Part shown: piece after piece, positions 21,112-31,719 of the stretch
Position numbering within the stretch: position 1 is the stretch's first letter
How the letters are laid out: the number at the start of each line of letters is the position of its first letter
NCBI GenBank assembly: GCA_039621445.1
Contig: CP154956.1
Coordinates: forward strand, 23,858,743 to 23,922,742
Source: Euglena gracilis
Taxonomy: Eukaryota > Euglenida > Euglenophyceae > Euglenales
Direction: 5' to 3'
DNA: 64,000 nucleotides
The notes under the pieces: generated by a model
Told to the model about the DNA's origin: nothing
Database searches by the model: none
What the model saw: the letters and a program-made list of their open reading frames with translations, nothing else
Position numbers and translations under genes: made by a program

Positions 21112-23080
21112 CTGTGAGTGAACCATTGGACCTGGCAAAGTGGATTTAGTTTAAATGGATCCCCCCCAAAACTTTGCCTTCTCTTCTTCTTTTTGTTTTG
21201 TAAACACCCACCTATAGCCTCCTGTAACCCCCCACCTATGCTCCCCCCCCCGGGCCCGACCACCAAATCGGGACCTATAACCCCCCCTGAAGGTCGGCCA
21301 TGAACCAGAGAGCAAGAAAAGAAAATCCGCATCTCACTCGAAATGGCACGTTGCCACAAGCTGAGACCAGGGGTTTTTTTAAGACCGGGGGGGGGAGGGG
21401 GTCGGCACCCACCCACCCACCCCCAGGGGTGAGCCCCCCCCGGGGGGGGGGTCCCGGGGGACCCACCCACTTTTGCCCGAAAATGCTAAAAATAGCACTT
21501 TTTCAAAAATTTTGGCGCCTTCGGCGTCGAAAAAGATATACCCACCAGCCCCAACCCCCACCCCGCCCCGGGGGGGGGGGGGTCCAAGGGACCCCCCCGG
21601 GGGAGGGGGTCCAAGACTAAAAAAAAAACCCCTGGCTAAGACAAGGTCAGAAAGAATGCTTCAGCGCAGGAAGGCATCCAAAGATGGTTTTTTTTGTTAC
21701 TTGGCAGGTGTAGATGGAGCCGGCACAGCCGACACAGAACTTACGGCCCGACCACCAAACCGGGACCTATACCCCCCTCGGGCCAACCACCAAACCTGAT
21801 CCTAGAACCCCCCGGGGGTTATTGGTGGAGGGGGTTTAAAGCGACAGAAAAACACGAATAAACACACACAAAAACATGCACACAGAGAAAAGTCTTTGGG
21901 TGGTGACATGTCAAAAAAAAAATCAAAAAATCATTTCCGAAAACTTTGGAACATGTTCATTCAAAAAACATGGAATCTGTTGGCCAGGAAAAATCAAAAA
22001 AAAATGCAAAAGAATTGGTCTCAGGCGAAAATCTGACCCAAAGTGCGAAATTCATGTTACCCCGTGTTCAAGACCAAGAATTCAAGAAAACTCAGGTGAC
22101 ATAGGGGGGTTATTGGTTTGAGAAAAGCGAAATCCAATTACGGTGACTTAAATCAAGTGAATTTAAAAGAATTCCGCTAATGGTGAAATTCTGGATGAAT
22201 TCTGAAAACGTGGTGTTCTTTGGACCAGGGTATTTGTTGACCAAAAAAACACGGGGAAAATATGTCACCCCTGAACCTTCCCAAGCACAGAACTTCTTTG
22301 TTAACTTGGATTAACAGAGATGAAAGAAAAACAAAAAATTTGCGTGAAACTACTTGAATTTTCCCATTATTATTTTCCCCTGCCATTTTCTCGTCTGAAG
22401 TTTTCTATACCCTCTATAAGACAATGATTGGAAAAATCGACTGATGTTTCCAACCATTGGTTGATTGGAATTTGTGGAAAAATGAAAAAAATTGCGATGA
22501 ATGTTTATTTGCAAAAAAAAGCCACCTCTTTCCCAAAATCTCCAGTGAGAACATTCCAATACATCTGCTGGGGTGTCCACCGACCTCCCATTACCGACAG
22601 TGAACTTTTCAAGAAATCCCCAGGGGCGGGCAGCTGGAAAAAAGGTGATGGTTGAACCCCCACCCCATGGTGGGTGGGAGGTTCAAGGAGCGGAGTCCAG
22701 CCTGACTGCCTCCCCCAAAAAATCAACCTGGGTTGGATTTTTTTTCAGCCAAACCTTGAGGTGACACCCCCAAAAACCTCAAAAATGGCCATTTTTTGAT
22801 GTTTCCAATTTTTCGGTCCAGCCCGGCTTTACCAGGATACCAAAAGTTCATCGCCGCTTGACCTCCGGGGGGGAGGGGTCCGCAACCCGGATGGGAGCGA
22901 CTGGCTTGGGGGGGGCGGGACGTGCTAACCTGAGCAAACACCTTGCACATAAACACCTTACGTAAAAGGTGCTTAACACCCTTCAAAGAAAACCACTGTG
23001 CCGAGCTGAGGTACTTTCAAGTCCATTCAAACCCAGAAAACAAGGAAAAATGCCTGCAACTGCAAAAATAATTCTTTGTT
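21112..23080 (-). other. Intron with C/G-run repeats
   Basis: Contains CCCGACCACCAAATCGGGACC repeats (about 21250 and 21750), a GGCGCCTTCGGCG hairpin at 21513, long A+T-rich runs (21840-22600) and C/G-run dyads. The open frames are low complexity. No gene supported. Confidence 0.4.
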
Positions 23081-23212
23081 TCAGGCCATTCGCTGCAAGT
23101 CATCATCCGCATGAGAGACCTTTGTAGGTGCTGCTGCGGGCTTAACAGGTTTGCTGAGCGGCACCTGAATTGGCTGCCGGTGGACGGTTGTTGTGGTGCT
23201 GGTGCTGGCTCC
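23081..23212 (-). CDS. Exon of the minus-strand gene, Ser/Thr/Pro/Ala-rich
   Basis: Acceptor GCTCCAG at 23213-23219. The frame reads ASTSTTTTVHRQPIQVPLSK then PVKPAAAPTKVSHADDDLQR and MA before a TGA at 23081. A donor AAAG|GTCTCT at 23120/23119 would end the exon after PTK and fits a multi-exon gene better. This part is a flexible linker by composition. Confidence 0.5.
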   Translation of the reverse strand, partial: GASTSTTTTVHRQPIQVPLSKPVKPAAAPTKVSHADDDLQRMA

Positions 23213-23658
23213 CTGGAGCAGACCACCCTTCCTCATTAAAGACCAAACTGCAAAAAAAAAGTTTCATTATGGCTGCTCCGCTGCGTTTTACAGATGTGCC
23301 CCACTTCTGTGGTCCAGGCTTCGTTTTACCAATCCCGGGGGGGGGGGTGCCTGTGCCAGCCCACAGCAGGCACACCACGAGGTGGCTTTGGACCTTTCTT
23401 GAGACCAGCCTTCTCTGGTCTCAAGGAACTTACCCAAACCACACTACAAGGACCAAGGGCCAAACCCAATGTCTGCCACGTGTTGCAGAAAGCTCACACT
23501 TCACTCACCTCTTGTCATGGACCGAGGGTCCTGTTAGCATTTCAATGCCCCCACCCCCGGAAACTGTCATTGTCAAGGTCGACCAGACCGGAGTCCCTGG
23601 CAGTTCCTGGAGATCCTGACAGTATCCCAGGTTGGGCCCGGGAGGGAAAGTCAAATAC

Positions 23659-23829
23659 CTTTTGGCCTGACCGCTTGGCCAATGCCCAGACCCTGACAAC
23701 TACGATGGCAGGGTTGGGTGGCATGACCTTGCAGTTTGCTGGACCGGACATTGACAGGTTCTCAGGCATGAAGTTTTCCCAGGGGCCATGGGGATGATGC
23801 AAAGCAAACAAAGGCAGCCCAGCCAGATC
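23659..23829 (-). CDS. Internal exon of the minus-strand gene
   Basis: A strong donor (CAAAAG|GTATTT) and an acceptor ending TGTTGAG bound exactly 57 codons, phase 0 at both ends. They read DLAGLPLFALHHPHGPWENF, MPENLSMSGPANCKVMPPNP and AIVVVRVWALAKRSGQK. The complementary plus frame is also open and protein-like (LGGMTLQFAGPDIDRFSGMK), but has no donor. No family recognised. Confidence 0.45.
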
Positions 23830-24029
23830 CTCAACACACCGAGGATTGATTTTTGGCAAATTTTATGTGACTGACCATTATCAAAGATTCCATTTTGACA
23901 AATTTGCGTGCCAAGTGTCAAAAAAGAAAAACGTGAAATGAAGTGATCATTCGATACTTCCCCAGCCCTGGGTTTGGAGACATGTATCAGATTCTTCAGC
24001 TCTCTTTGGGGTTTGGGTCCCTGCAAAGG

Positions 24030-24470
24030 TTTGGGTCCCTGGGGGTTTTCATTGCTTACTGACCCCCGGGGGGGGTTCGCTTTCCACATTCAAAAAACCA
24101 ACCAGCTGCTTTTCAAAAACCAGTCACTCCTTCCTGCCCCCCCCGGGGGGGGGGGGTAGTCACAGTGCCCACCATGTCCAAAATGGCCAAAAATCAAAGG
24201 GTTTTTGGGTCAAAAAACCAAAAAGAAATTCCAGCGCCTTCGGCGACTGGTGGCCACTTCGACCAATCCTGGCGGACCCCCCTGGGGTGGGGTCTGGTGC
24301 CAAAAACCAGAAAAAAAAACCAGTCAGATTACCAGGGATCGGACACACCTTAACCAGTGTTATGGACAGGATCCAGGACTGACACAAACAGTACATTTCA
24401 AACTGAACCCCGCACTTTCAGATGGAAACAAGGCATCTTCTTAATCCCCCGGGGGGGGGGGGCAAAAAAG
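24030..24470. repeat. CAGTCA-type MITE remains
   Basis: CATTGCTTACTGACCCCC at 24049, AAAAACCAGTCACTCC, the hairpin CCAGCGCCTTCGGCGACTGG (24231-24250) and ACCAGTCAGATTACC match the internal style of the elements at 20.3-20.9 kb. An isolated right-end relative (GATCGGACACACCTTAA) occurs here and at 9908. Confidence 0.5.
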
Positions 24471-24890
24471 AACCATCCAAAATGATTTTGGGGGGACGAC
24501 ATTTTTTTTCAGATACACCTCAAAGAAAAAACACTCAGAAACCTCGCTCATTCTTTTATGTTTTTTAAATTTTTCAATCTTCAGGCTACACCCATACGCA
24601 GACCCCAGATGGAGCGAGCGGGCGGGGGGATTGGCCCCTGTGTGGGGCGGATTTTCAAAAAAAATCAAAAAACCCGATGAAATACTGAAAAAAATTATTA
24701 CTCTGCTCAAACCAAAACGTGCAAAATTGCAAGGTACAAAATACAAAAAAATACAGAAAAAATATGTGCTGGGAAAAAAAGCAATGTCCCGATGAAGCCT
24801 GTGATTTTTTTGGTTTGGGGGATATGATGAGACAAAGCAATATAAGATATCAAACAAATCCAAGACAACTGTCTTCCTTGAATTTAGGTT

Positions 24891-25025
24891 TGCAAAAGCT
24901 CAGCTTGACACTCAAGCAAAAGCGAGGATGCTCTTTGAGTTTCCAAGGATTGCCTGGCAGTTGACGTGGCAGCAGGCCGAGGCTGAGTTTGTGCTGTGCC
25001 GGCAGCGCCAGGGAGTTCCCGGCAG
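24891..25025. CDS. Ambiguous exon-like block
   Basis: G+C-rich block between A+T-rich flanks. The plus frame reads AKAQLDTQAKARMLFEFPRI and AWQLTWQQAEAEFVLCRQRQ after an acceptor-like TGAATTTAG. The minus frame reads TQPRPAATSTARQSLETQR after CGGCACAG, which would suit the minus-strand gene. I cannot decide the strand. Confidence 0.3.
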
Positions 25026-25826
25026 AGGTTTTTTAAAAGACCCAGGGGGGGTCCGGACCAGGGTTCTTTTTACCAACCCCGAAGGGGGAGGATGTGCTAC
25101 GGGGTGCCTGCCCATACGGGGGTCATATGTAAAACCGGTTCGGAAAAAATTGGTTGAGGAAAAATTTGGGGACTTTTCTCAAAAAGGTCAAAAAAATTGC
25201 CTAACCTTTGGAAGGAAATCAAAACCTACCACCCAACCTTTGGAAGGAAATCGGTGTGGAAAAAAACTGGGTGGTTTTCCGGCTTGGAAAAAAAGGCTTT
25301 GTGTGGTGAGGTTGGTATGTGGCCTTTGTTGAGAAGAGAGTGAAAAAATCGGGCGGAATCCTTAATGGCCAATTTTCACCAAACCAACTTTTATACACCG
25401 CCAATTCCCCGGGGGGGGGGGTTGGACCCCAGTGCCTGCCGATCAAGCTGATTATCCTTTTTAAATGGCCATGTTTGGGCCCCCAGTGCCTTTGGCGGCA
25501 GGGGCCGCCAGGGGGTGTGCCCAAAATCCTATCCCCCCCCCCGTCCATAGCACCCCCAGGGGGTGCGCTCTTCCTTAAAAAGAAACCTGGTTTGTACCCA
25601 CCCACCCCCTGTTGGGGGGGGTCGGGGACCCACTTTTGGGGGTGAATTTTGGGGTCCAAAAATTTTTTGGACCTCAAATGCTTTGCGACAAAAATAGATA
25701 ACACCACCTCTGGCTGGGTACCCGCTCAGCCCGACCCCCCCCCCCCGGGGGGTTCGACCAGGACCAACCCACTCGCCCCTCCCCCCCGGGGTCACGAAAC
25801 TTTTAAAAAAAATCTGCCCCCCAGAC

Positions 25827-25890
25827 GAGGAGCTCCCTGCGCAACGTACACAGGCTGTGCTGGTGCCCTGCCCGCGGCTTGCTGCGGCTG
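25827..25890 (-). CDS. Short exon of the minus-strand gene, Gln/Pro/Ala-rich
   Basis: Acceptor CCGTTGTGCAG and a donor-like CCTC|GTCTGG bound about 64 bases reading QPQQAAGRAPAQPVYVAQGA. A longer open version begins at an ATG (MSAATATPLRTVVQQPQQAA). Composition matches the other low-complexity exons of this gene. Confidence 0.42.
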
Positions 25891-25989
25891 CTGCACAACG
25901 GTTCGAAGTGGGGTTGCAGTTGCTGCGCTCATTGTCAGGCACTTTTGTCTGAACTATTTCCAACCATGTATCTCTTTAAGGACTCCGGG

Positions 25990-28250
25990 GGGGGGGGGTT
26001 GCTAGGCTTGGGCTGGAAATTTGGGCTGGCCAGCAAGCCCAAACCCCCCTGGGGGAGGAGGGAGCTGGACCATAGATTCACTTACATCCCTCCAGGGGTT
26101 TTTTTTAAAACCGGGGGGGCAGGGGGGTCCGGCCAGGGGACCCACTCATGCTTGTGCTTACCAACCGGGGGGGGGTGCTATAGGGTGCCTGCCCCTAGCA
26201 GGCACACCCCCCCCCGGGGGGATAGGGGTCCGGGGGGACCCAGAAAATTTTCATGGAAAAATGGCCTTTTCCGGGCCCCCGGCACCTTTGGCGCCGGGGT
26301 CGGAGGGGGGTGCCTGCTAGGGGCAGGCTACCCCCTGGGGGGGGTCGGATCGGGTGCTATGGGGTGCCTGCCCCTAGCACCCCCCCCCCGTGGGGGAGGC
26401 ACCCGACTAAGCACAAGCCTGGACCCACTCAAAAATGGCCAAAAATCGGGAAAAGGGCTAAAAATAGCGCCCTGTTTAAATTTTTTCGGTGCTTGGCGCT
26501 GAAGAGTAAACCCTCCCCCCAAATAATACCCCTCCCCTTGGGTCCGACTTCGGCCGCCGAAATAATACCCCCCCCCCCAATTTCGGGCCGAAGGCCCGGA
26601 TTTTTACCTGAAAATGTGGGTAAAAATCACAATCTCTGACAACAAATTACGAAAAAAATTTTCTGGCTCATCTGATCTCCAAAAAATGGTTAATTTCACA
26701 AGAAAGTGCAAAAAGTGCCCCCAAAGGGGGGTTTTGGGTGCTTTTTGGAAAAATAACCCCCCCCCCCATCCGGCCGGGACTTCGGGCGAAAAAATAATAC
26801 CCCGGGGGTGTTATTTGGGGGGGGTTAGATCCCTCCTGGGGGGGGGCTCGGCCAAACCCAACCACTCTCCCCCCCGGGGTCCAAGACTTAAAAAAACGGT
26901 GGGCACGGGAGGCGTGCCATGGACACACCATGTCATGTACACTCTGCAATAAAGAAAATGGCATCTTGAGAGCAGGAAAAGCGTGATTGACACGGTGCGT
27001 GTCATGGACAAACCATGTCAAGGGACGGGGGGGAATGTAGTGACCCCAGGGGGCACTTTTTCCCGGGCCCAAACCCACCAACCAGCATTTTTCAAAAACT
27101 CACCCACCCACGACCCGGGGGGGGGAGGGGGGGGTGGGTCAACCACCCACTCACCCACTGAAAACCCAGCCAAAATCGTCCAAAAACACTGAAAGGATTT
27201 TCTGGCCTGGGCAAACCTGACCCATGGTGCACCCCCCGGGGGGCCCCGTGGCCCCAACCCACTCACCCACTCTCAAAAACCCACCCCCTCCAGGGGGGAG
27301 GGGCAGGCTTGTATGGGAATCTCGGAGGGGGGAGGGGGTGGGGGGACCCCCTTCCAAAACTGGGGGGGACCCCCCTCCTGCCTCCAGATTTTGGTCGCCG
27401 GAGTGCAAAATTTCATATTGAGCCCCAAGAGGGTCCTAAAATACTCTCACAGGTGTTAATTGAATCTGTGGGCTGGACCCCAGGTGTTTCCAAGCTGGGC
27501 CTGGCTGGGCCGAAACCAGACAATTTCCCAAAAAATGACCTGCAAAAGACACCTGCAAAACAATGAGCATGTGGCAACCCCCCACCAAACAAAAGCGCCA
27601 TTGTGGTCATTTTCGAAAGCTTTCTTCAAAAAATTTTCTACACGTCGCAGCGAAAATTCTTTCAGCAGAAAGGGAATGGCTAGCTGGGCTTGCAACCCCC
27701 CCCAGAGAGTACTGCTGCAAATGAGCTGGCCAAAATCGGGGCTGGCAGCCCCCCCTCCCCAAAGGCAACCAGATGCACCACAATTCACCATATATACAAA
27801 TCAAAGTTCTGCAAAACAAAGGAACATGAAACACGCACGGTGTGGCAAGTGACGTGCAAAAAAATTGCGAAAAATTTTTGCATCAAATTATTACCACCCC
27901 CCCCCCTAATTGACCGTGGGACCTCTCCACGGGACCCCCCTTTTGGTCAATTAATTAGGGGGGGGGGTCGCTGAGCTCTTATCCCTTTATGGGTAAGAGC
28001 GAAGCTTACCACCGTCGAAATCCCCCCCCTCGACCCCCCCCTCCCCCCCCCCCCGGGTCGGGGCCACCAGGAGAACCGACGGATTATCACCATGATCCCG
28101 GCCCGGTTCCCGGAATTTTTTTTTTCAGTCACGAGCGACTGGATTCCTAGTTTCCGAATCACCTGGGTTTGACCCCCAACTCCCCGCCAGGCCCGAGTTA
28201 TTCACGCGCGAAGGGGTCCAAACTCGGTAGGATTTACCCGCCCCCCCTGG
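25990..28250. other. Intron: dense C/G-run repeats, no gene
   Basis: Includes GGGTGCCTGCCCCTAGCAGG-type modules (26160-26410), hairpins such as GGCACCTTTGGCGCC (26281), a copy of the GATTCACTT-end family (27030-27480) and a TAATTGACC MITE fragment (27896-27966). The GGGCTGG...AAAATGACCTGCAAAA block at 27470-27560 recurs at 33030-33180. Reading frames are Pro/Gly-skewed. No exon is supported. Confidence 0.4.
27896..27966. mobile_element. TAATTGACC MITE, short copy
   Basis: CCCCCCCCTAATTGACC, GTGGGACCTCTCCACGGGAC (a perfect small palindrome) and TTGGTCAATTAATTAGGGGG. The ends are a C-run/G-run inverted repeat. The longer copies are at 52826-53051 and 29926-30094. Confidence 0.6.
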
Positions 28251-28269
28251 ATGAGCCCCCCCCCCTTGG

Positions 28270-28705
28270 AGGGCCAAAAAATGTCAATTTTCAAAATATC
28301 TCCAAAATGAAGCCAAATCAAAGGAAATGTCCGGAGACCTAATTTGAAGCCCTTGGAACGCCCCATCCACCGGTATTTTGATTTCCCCGCAACTCCCCGC
28401 CTAGCCCGAGATACGACCGTTTTCGGCGCAGCTGGCCGTTTTGTACACTTTTCTCTCTGTTCGACTTAGCCGTTTTCGGGGGGTGGGGGGTCAAAAAATC
28501 GATGTTTGCAAAATTTCTCGAAAATGATGCAAAATCAAAGGAAATGTCCGGAGATTGAAGCCCTTGGAACGCTCTATCTACTGGGATTTTGGTTTCCCCG
28601 CAACTCCCCGCCCAGCCCGAGATACGGGCGTTTTTTGGCCAATTTGGGCCATTTCAGGCGATTTTGTACACTTTTCCTTCTGTTCGACTTAGCCGTTTTC
28701 GGCCC
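28270..28705. repeat. Two tandem copies of a ~215-base unit
   Basis: Copies at about 28270-28480 and 28495-28705 share AAATCAAAGGAAATGTCCGG, AAGCCCTTGGAACGC, CCCCGCAACTCCCCGCC and TCTGTTCGACTTAGCCGTTT. The 163-base satellite follows directly. Confidence 0.75.
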
Positions 28706-28710
28706 AAAAA

Positions 28711-29830
28711 GTCGAAAAAAATCGAAAAAAAATTTTTTGCCCGAAACGATGTTTTTTGGCCTCCCGGACCCAGAAAAACTGTTTTTGAGCCGAAAACGAG
28801 CGTTTTTCGACCCGCCAGCGCCCCGTTTCGGGCCGCCGACCCATTGACTTTGGGTCAAAACCGGGTCGAAAAAGTCGAAAAAAATCGAAAAAATTTTTTT
28901 GCCCGAAACGATGTTTTTTGGCCTCCCGGACCCAGAAAAACTGTTTTTGAGCCGAAAACGAGCGTTTTTCGACCCGCCAGCGCCCCGTTTTGGGCCGCCG
29001 ACCCATTGACTTTGGGTCAAAACCGGGTCGAAAAAGTCGAAAAAAATCGAAAAAAATTTTTTTGCCCGAAACGATGTTTTTTGGCCTCCCGGACCCAGAA
29101 AAACTGTTTTTGAGCCGAAAACGAGCGTTTTTCGACCCGCCAGCGCCCCGTTTTGGGCCGCCGACCCATTGACTTTGGGTCAAAACCGGGTCGAAAAAGT
29201 CGGAAAAAATCGAAAAAATTTTTTTTGCCCGAAACGATGTTTTTTGGCCTCCCGGACCCAGAAAAACTGTTTTTGAGCCGAAAACGAGCGTTTTTCGACC
29301 CGCCAGCGCCCCGTTTCGGGCCGCCGACCCATTGATTTTGGGTCAAAACCGGGTCGAAAAAGTCGAAACAAATCGAAAAAAATTTTTTTGCCCGAAACGA
29401 TGTTTTTTGGCCTCCCGGACCCAGAAAAACTGTTTTTGAGCCGAAAACGAGCGTTTTTCGACCCGCCAGCGCCCCGTTTTGGGCCGCCGACCCATTGACT
29501 TTGGGTCAAAACCGGGTCGAAAAAGTCGAAAAAAATCGAAAAATTTTATTTTGCCCGAAACGATGTTTTTTGGCCTCCCGGACCCGGAAAAACTGTTTTT
29601 GAGCCGAAAACGAGCGTTTTTCGACTCGCCAGCGCCCCGTTCTGGGCCGCCGACCCGTTGATTTTGGGTCAAAACCGGGTCGAAAAAATCGAAAAAAATC
29701 GAAAATTTTTTTTGCCCGAAACAATGTTTTTGGGCCTCCCGGACCCAGAAAAACTGTTTTCGAGCCGAAAATGAGCCTTTTTTGACCCACCGGCGCCCTG
29801 TTTCTGGCACAAACCCCATGGATTTCAGGC
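28711..29830. repeat. 163-base satellite, about seven copies
   Basis: Units begin near 28711, 28874, 29036, 29199, 29363, 29526 and 29686. Each holds GTCGAAAAA, TTTTGCCCGAAACGATG, GGCCTCCCGGACCCAGAAAA, CCGCCAGCGCCCCGTTT and GACTTTGGGTCAAAACCGGG. The last copy is the most diverged. Both strands are open in most frames because the unit lacks stop trinucleotides; 163 is not a multiple of three, so every frame cycles through the same peptides. The ORFs are a by-product of the satellite. Confidence 0.9.
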
Positions 29831-29925
29831 AAAAGAGCTCCATGGAGTGGGCCGGTATGTATGGAGGGGTCAATGAAGGGGTGGGTGCGCGCTTATTAAG
29901 AGCTCAGCACTATTCAAAACCTGGT

Positions 29926-30094
29926 TCAATTGGGGGGGGTTGGTCAATTAGAGGGAGGGGGTACCGTCAATTAGGGGGTGCTTCGGCACGGAATCCCCCC
30001 GGGCAGTCAATTAGGGGGGGGGTTGAAAAAATTTTCCCCGGGGCGTTTGGTCAATTAGGGGGGGGGTCAATTAGGGGGGGGAGGTGGTATTAAA
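29926..30094. mobile_element. TAATTGACC MITE, partial copy
   Basis: Shares TTGGTCAATTAG, GGTACCGTCAATTAGGGGG, GCACGGAATCCCCCCGGG and AAAAATTTTCCCCGGGGCG with 52900-53051 in the same order. The left arm present at 52826 is missing. Confidence 0.6.
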
Positions 30095-30440
30095 GGAAAA
30101 ACAAAAAATTTGAATTTCAAATTTCAAATTTCAATTTACGAAATTTGAAAAAAGCAAGTGTTTTGAAAAAGCCTCACTCCCCCCAAGCCCAAGGGTGCAA
30201 TCCACCCCCATTGTGGCATTGACTGGCCTTTCTGTGTGTTGGTTGCAAATCAAGCAGTCAAAAAATAAAGTTTGGGAGTCCCTGTATGATCTTGGTCCAG
30301 TAAAAGCCGGAACCGGACCCCTGACGACTGGGCACCGTGGATGGAACCAGTCTAGACCAGAACCAGTCCGTTTGCTGCACACCAGTCAGTGGCATTTCCT
30401 CCCCCACAAAAATTAGAAACCAATGCGAAGCGGAAAGCTA

Positions 30441-30560
30441 ACCCCCCCCAAATATAAAACCCCCCCAAATACAAAAAACCCCCCAAATATAAAACCCCCC
30501 CTGAGGACTTTGAAATCCCGCCCGAATATAAAACCCCCCCTCCGGCGCGAAGCGCCGGAA
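30441..30560. repeat. CCAAATATAAAACCCCCC tandem motif
   Basis: Four or five spaced copies of CCAAATATAAAACCCCCC or close variants, then the hairpin TCCGGCGCGAAGCGCCGGA (30541-30559). Confidence 0.6.
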
Positions 30561-30699
30561 GGAAAATTCGACAAAATATCTCCCGAAATTGTGATTTTTG
30601 GCAGATTTGGGAACAATTTTTACCAAAAACATGTGAAAATTGATTCTTCGCCCGAAAAATGAAGTTTATGGACCACCAAAGGTGGGCGTATTTGTGATT

Positions 30700-31035
30700 T
30701 TGGACCGAAAAAGTGACTACTGGAGCCCGCCCAGGCTTCTTTTTAAGACCCCCGGGGGGGGGTCCCCCCCACCCACCCCGGGGGGGGCCGGACCCCCCCC
30801 CCCCGGGGGGGGGGGGGGGCGGGGACCCCCCCAAAATCGGGCCTGTTAAAGGCAATTTTCAAAAATTTTCGGCGCTTCACGCCGAAAAGGTATACCCAGC
30901 GCCTCTGGCGCGGGACCCCCCCCCGGGGGGGGTCCGGCCCGGACCCACCCACCCGCCCCCCCTCCCCCGGGGGGGGGGGGGGGTCAGGTGACTTAAAAAG
31001 AAGCCTGAGCCCGCCGGGAAGCTGATTTTTCCGAC
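30700..31035. repeat. C/G-run MITE remains
   Basis: CTTCTTTTTAAGACCCCCGG at the left and CAGGTGACTTAAAAAGAAGCCTGAGCCC at the right are imperfect inverted ends. Between them lie long C/G dyads and two GC hairpins (30869, 30899). Confidence 0.45.
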
Positions 31036-31074
31036 CAAATATAAAACCCCCCCTCGGGGTCTTCAAATTTCCGC

Positions 31075-31121
<47 letters not shown>

Positions 31122-31221
31122 TATAATATATATATATATGTATATATATAACTATATATATATATATATAGTTTTATATATATAATATAAAACCGGGGGG
31201 GTTTATATTTGGGGGGGGGGT
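31036..31221. mobile_element. AAATATAAAACC MITE carrying a TA microsatellite
   Basis: Left end CCAAATATAAAACCCCCCC, right end GGGGGGTTTATATTTGGGGG, an inverted pair. The centre (31078-31190) is almost pure TA repeat with slight interruptions and would form a cruciform. Confidence 0.65.
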
Positions 31222-31331
31222 TACTTAAAGAACACATGCTGGTCCGATGTTTCATCTACCTACGCATGCGCCAGTGAGTGGCTTATTAGGTTGATCAGAA
31301 AAACTCTCAACAGTTGACAAAAAGCCTGCCC

Positions 31332-31430
31332 GTCGTGTATCCTGTCCTTGGAGCGGCAGATTGAGTTGATGGTCGAGAAGCTGCGGATGCAGCAGATGTA
31401 TACAGATTCTGTGCTGCGGGGATGCCATAA
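31332..31430 (-). CDS. Exon of the minus-strand gene, Tyr/Ser/Ala/Thr-rich
   Basis: A good acceptor (CCGCTCCCTGCTCACAG) precedes a frame reading YGIPAAQNLYTSAASAASRP then STQSAAPRTGYTTGR. The composition matches the exons at 35-36 kb and the terminal exon at 12.3 kb. The plus strand of the same block is also open (LERQIELMVEKLRMQQMYTD), so the strand call rests on composition, acceptor and neighbours. The donor is unclear. Confidence 0.45.
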
Positions 31431-31719
31431 CTGTGAGCAGGGAGCGGTGGTGTCGTCGTCACACAGCCAGGAAAATAGCTACGCTGACTCCAAATAATGA
31501 AATTTGTTGGGCCATAAAATCAAAAGTGCCAAAATTGTGATAGAAAGCTCGGTCTCAGGGACGCAAAAAGCAATTGATTGATTATTTCTCCGCTCCTCAG
31601 AAAGAAAGTTCTCACTGGGCATATGCTCTATGACTTGGGTGGAGAAAATGCAAATAAATGCAAAAAAAGGCACTTTCAAAAAAATTGCTGCAGAAAATTG
31701 ATGTTGCGAACATTAAAAT

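Noticed and set aside
28711-29830. CRISPR-like array
   Set aside because: The units are contiguous 163-base satellites with no unique spacers, and the window is eukaryotic.
28574-29873. Protein-coding genes on both strands (GGPKRGAGGSKNARF repeats)
   Set aside because: The peptides simply translate the satellite; unit length is not a multiple of three and all frames are open alike.
31078-31190. Replication origin or AT-rich promoter
   Set aside because: It is a simple TA microsatellite inside a MITE; nothing else supports an origin.
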